Shown here one piece after another: positions 13,176 to 13,991 of a DNA stretch of 13,991 nt (its first letter is position 1; each line of letters begins with the position of its first letter). This stretch comes from Microcaldota archaeon (lineage in GTDB: Archaea; Micrarchaeota; Micrarchaeia; Micrarchaeales; Micrarchaeaceae): positions 1 to 13,991 of the forward strand of contig JAKAXF010000008.1 of NCBI GenBank assembly GCA_021816645.1, written 5' to 3'. The position numbers and the translations under genes were made by a program. The notes under the pieces were generated by a model that saw only the letters and a program-made list of their open reading frames with translations, made no database searches and was not told where the DNA came from.

Positions 13176-13697
13176 TTGGAAATGTACGATATTGTCGCGG
13201 CCGGTTGCGGCGTTGATGAAAAAACAATCGCTTTGCTAGGCTACAAAAAGATATTTGTCGGAGGGAAGGATTTTAGGATATCGGATCTGGACGAAGGTGC
13301 CGGCAGGAATAATGATTCAGCAATGTTCACCGGCTCAGACGAGAACGGTCTCGCTGCGAGCGCCAAGTACGGCAAGTTCATACTGCCGAAGCGGCTTGGA
13401 GTGAGTAGATCCCTGCTCGCCAGGATAAAAGACAACGATGCGGTCCTGTGCCTTCCAATGGAGAGAATAACCTCTACATACGGCCTTGTCAGAAGCAAGA
13501 ACATCTACTTTATGAGGAAAACATTTTCCGAGGCGAGAAGGTTCGGAACCAAGGTTTCCCTGGCCAGCATGGCGCCCTCGGCTCCATTCATGCTGTCTGC
13601 CGGACAGCTTTTGGAACTAGGCAAAATGATAACAGGCAAGGAAGCCTACGCCCTGGAAAGCATAAGCGTCGTAAACAGGTCAATAGCGGGTGTTTGA
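13176..13697 (+). CDS. rnp3: RNase P protein component 3 (Rpp30/p30)
   Basis: Rpp30 pairs with Pop5 in the archaeal RNase P that trims tRNA 5' leaders. The 173-residue protein is shorter than the usual 200-240 residues but retains the TIM-barrel-like order: MYDIVAAG, then LLGYKKIFVGG, and the later half, with a strand and helix region around DNDAVLCLPMERITSTYGLVR, SLASMAPSAPFMLSAGQLLELGKMITG and a closing ALESISVVNRSI that matches the family's final helix. Alone the similarity is moderate; the Pop5-like next gene, abutting it with no gap (TGAATG), makes the call much stronger because the two are often adjacent in archaea. The start is the TTG at 13176 with GGTG five bases upstream. Confidence 0.8.
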   Translation: MEMYDIVAAGCGVDEKTIALLGYKKIFVGGKDFRISDLDEGAGRNNDSAMFTGSDENGLAASAKYGKFILPKRLGVSRSLLARIKDNDAVLCLPMERITSTYGLVRSKNIYFMRKTFSEARRFGTKVSLASMAPSAPFMLSAGQLLELGKMITGKEAYALESISVVNRSIAGV

Positions 13698-13991
13698 ATG
13701 AAGGAGAAGAGACGTTACATATTGGTGAAGTACTCTGGCAGGGTAGCTCCGGAAGCCGCGAAGGACTTCGAGCACGGCCTATACCGCGAGCTGCTGAAGA
13801 TGCTCGGTGAGCTGCACTACGCCGACGCGAATCCCAAGATTGCAAAGATGCTGGAAGACGGCTACTTTGTGCTAAGGTCAAGCCTATCCGGAGCTGGCGA
13901 TTGCATACTGGCGTTGTCGATGATAAAGAAGCTCAACGGAGAGGATGTGTTCTTCTACACCACCAAGAGTTCTGGGACGATAAAAGCGCTA
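13698..13991 (+). CDS. rnp2: RNase P protein component 2 (Pop5/Rpp14), 3' truncated by window edge
   Basis: Pop5 forms the RNase P heterotetramer with Rpp30 and stabilises the catalytic domain of the RNA. The visible 98 residues show the Rpp14/Pop5 pattern: RRYILVKYSG at the start, a helix region ending LLKMLGELHYADANPKI, the strand GYFVLRSSL, a central helix ILALSMIKKLNG, and the family-defining SSGTIKAL at the edge. Nearly all of a typical 110-130-residue protein is therefore present; only the last part is missing. The ATG follows the Rpp30 stop directly, and GGTG lies five bases before it, inside the Rpp30 end. Coupled translation with Rpp30 fits their equal stoichiometry in the complex (inference). 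Confidence 0.9.
   Translation, partial: MKEKRRYILVKYSGRVAPEAAKDFEHGLYRELLKMLGELHYADANPKIAKMLEDGYFVLRSSLSGAGDCILALSMIKKLNGEDVFFYTTKSSGTIKAL

Noticed and set aside
1..13991. CRISPR arrays, insertion sequences or toxin-antitoxin genes
   Set aside because: No regularly spaced repeats, transposase motifs or terminal inverted repeats with target duplications were found on reading the window.

Overview
The window reads as the chromosome of an archaeon. It carries archaeal-type SecY, Orc1/Cdc6, aIF2-beta, aIF1A, two archaeal/eukaryotic-type RNase P proteins (Rpp30 and Pop5), an archaeal SRP (7S) RNA, the tiny ribosomal protein eL41, and TATA boxes 25-30 bases before inferred transcription starts. 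Moderate GC, frequent ATA isoleucine codons, a DUF929-like secreted protein and a Thr-rich, sequon-rich surface protein suggest a DPANN lineage, most like Micrarchaeota/ARMAN. That placement is inference. Most of the window is dense housekeeping sequence with short intergenic gaps.

Layout. (1) 1-3298, plus strand: a tight run of a 5'-truncated DUF929-like protein, a four-helix membrane protein with an intramembrane Cys-Gly-Cys, a V4R-domain protein with a very basic N-terminus, and secY. (2) 3299-3654: a minus-strand 37-codon eL41 gene with its own promoter and T-run terminator, then the promoter of a plus-strand surface glycoprotein (3655-4677). (3) 4751-6199: cysS, converging on a minus-strand block of trxA, hisS and a conserved archaeal gene that abuts hisS (8413 down to 6206). 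(4) 8590-9744: an unrecognised cysteine-free protein, divergent from trxA; then tmk (9891-10505). (5) 10522-10923, minus strand: SRP RNA followed after 24 bases by tRNA-Ser(GCU). The tRNA has a large D-loop insertion with a 6-bp hairpin. (6) 11060-13991, plus strand: aIF2-beta and aIF1A; a short AT-rich gap with inverted repeats that may be a replication origin; orc1/cdc6, Rpp30 and the start of Pop5.

How the genes work together. Two parts of one export route, SecY and SRP RNA, are present, and secY is linked to a membrane protein, a probable extracytoplasmic protein and a V4R protein. Translation is represented by two tRNA synthetases, two initiation factors, a ribosomal protein and a tRNA. 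RNase P subunits (tRNA 5'-end processing) lie beside the initiator gene. A recurring ribosome-binding pattern, GGTG, five bases, start codon, precedes at least eight genes. It allowed TTG or GTG starts to be chosen for eL41, tmk, aIF2-beta and Rpp30, and a shorter start for cysS.

The items most worth checking are the tRNA-Ser D-loop insertion and its linkage to SRP RNA, the eL41 gene with an N-terminal extension, the origin candidate upstream of orc1/cdc6, the V4R-secY linkage, and the orphan protein at 8590-9744. No CRISPR array, insertion sequence or clear defence locus was seen.
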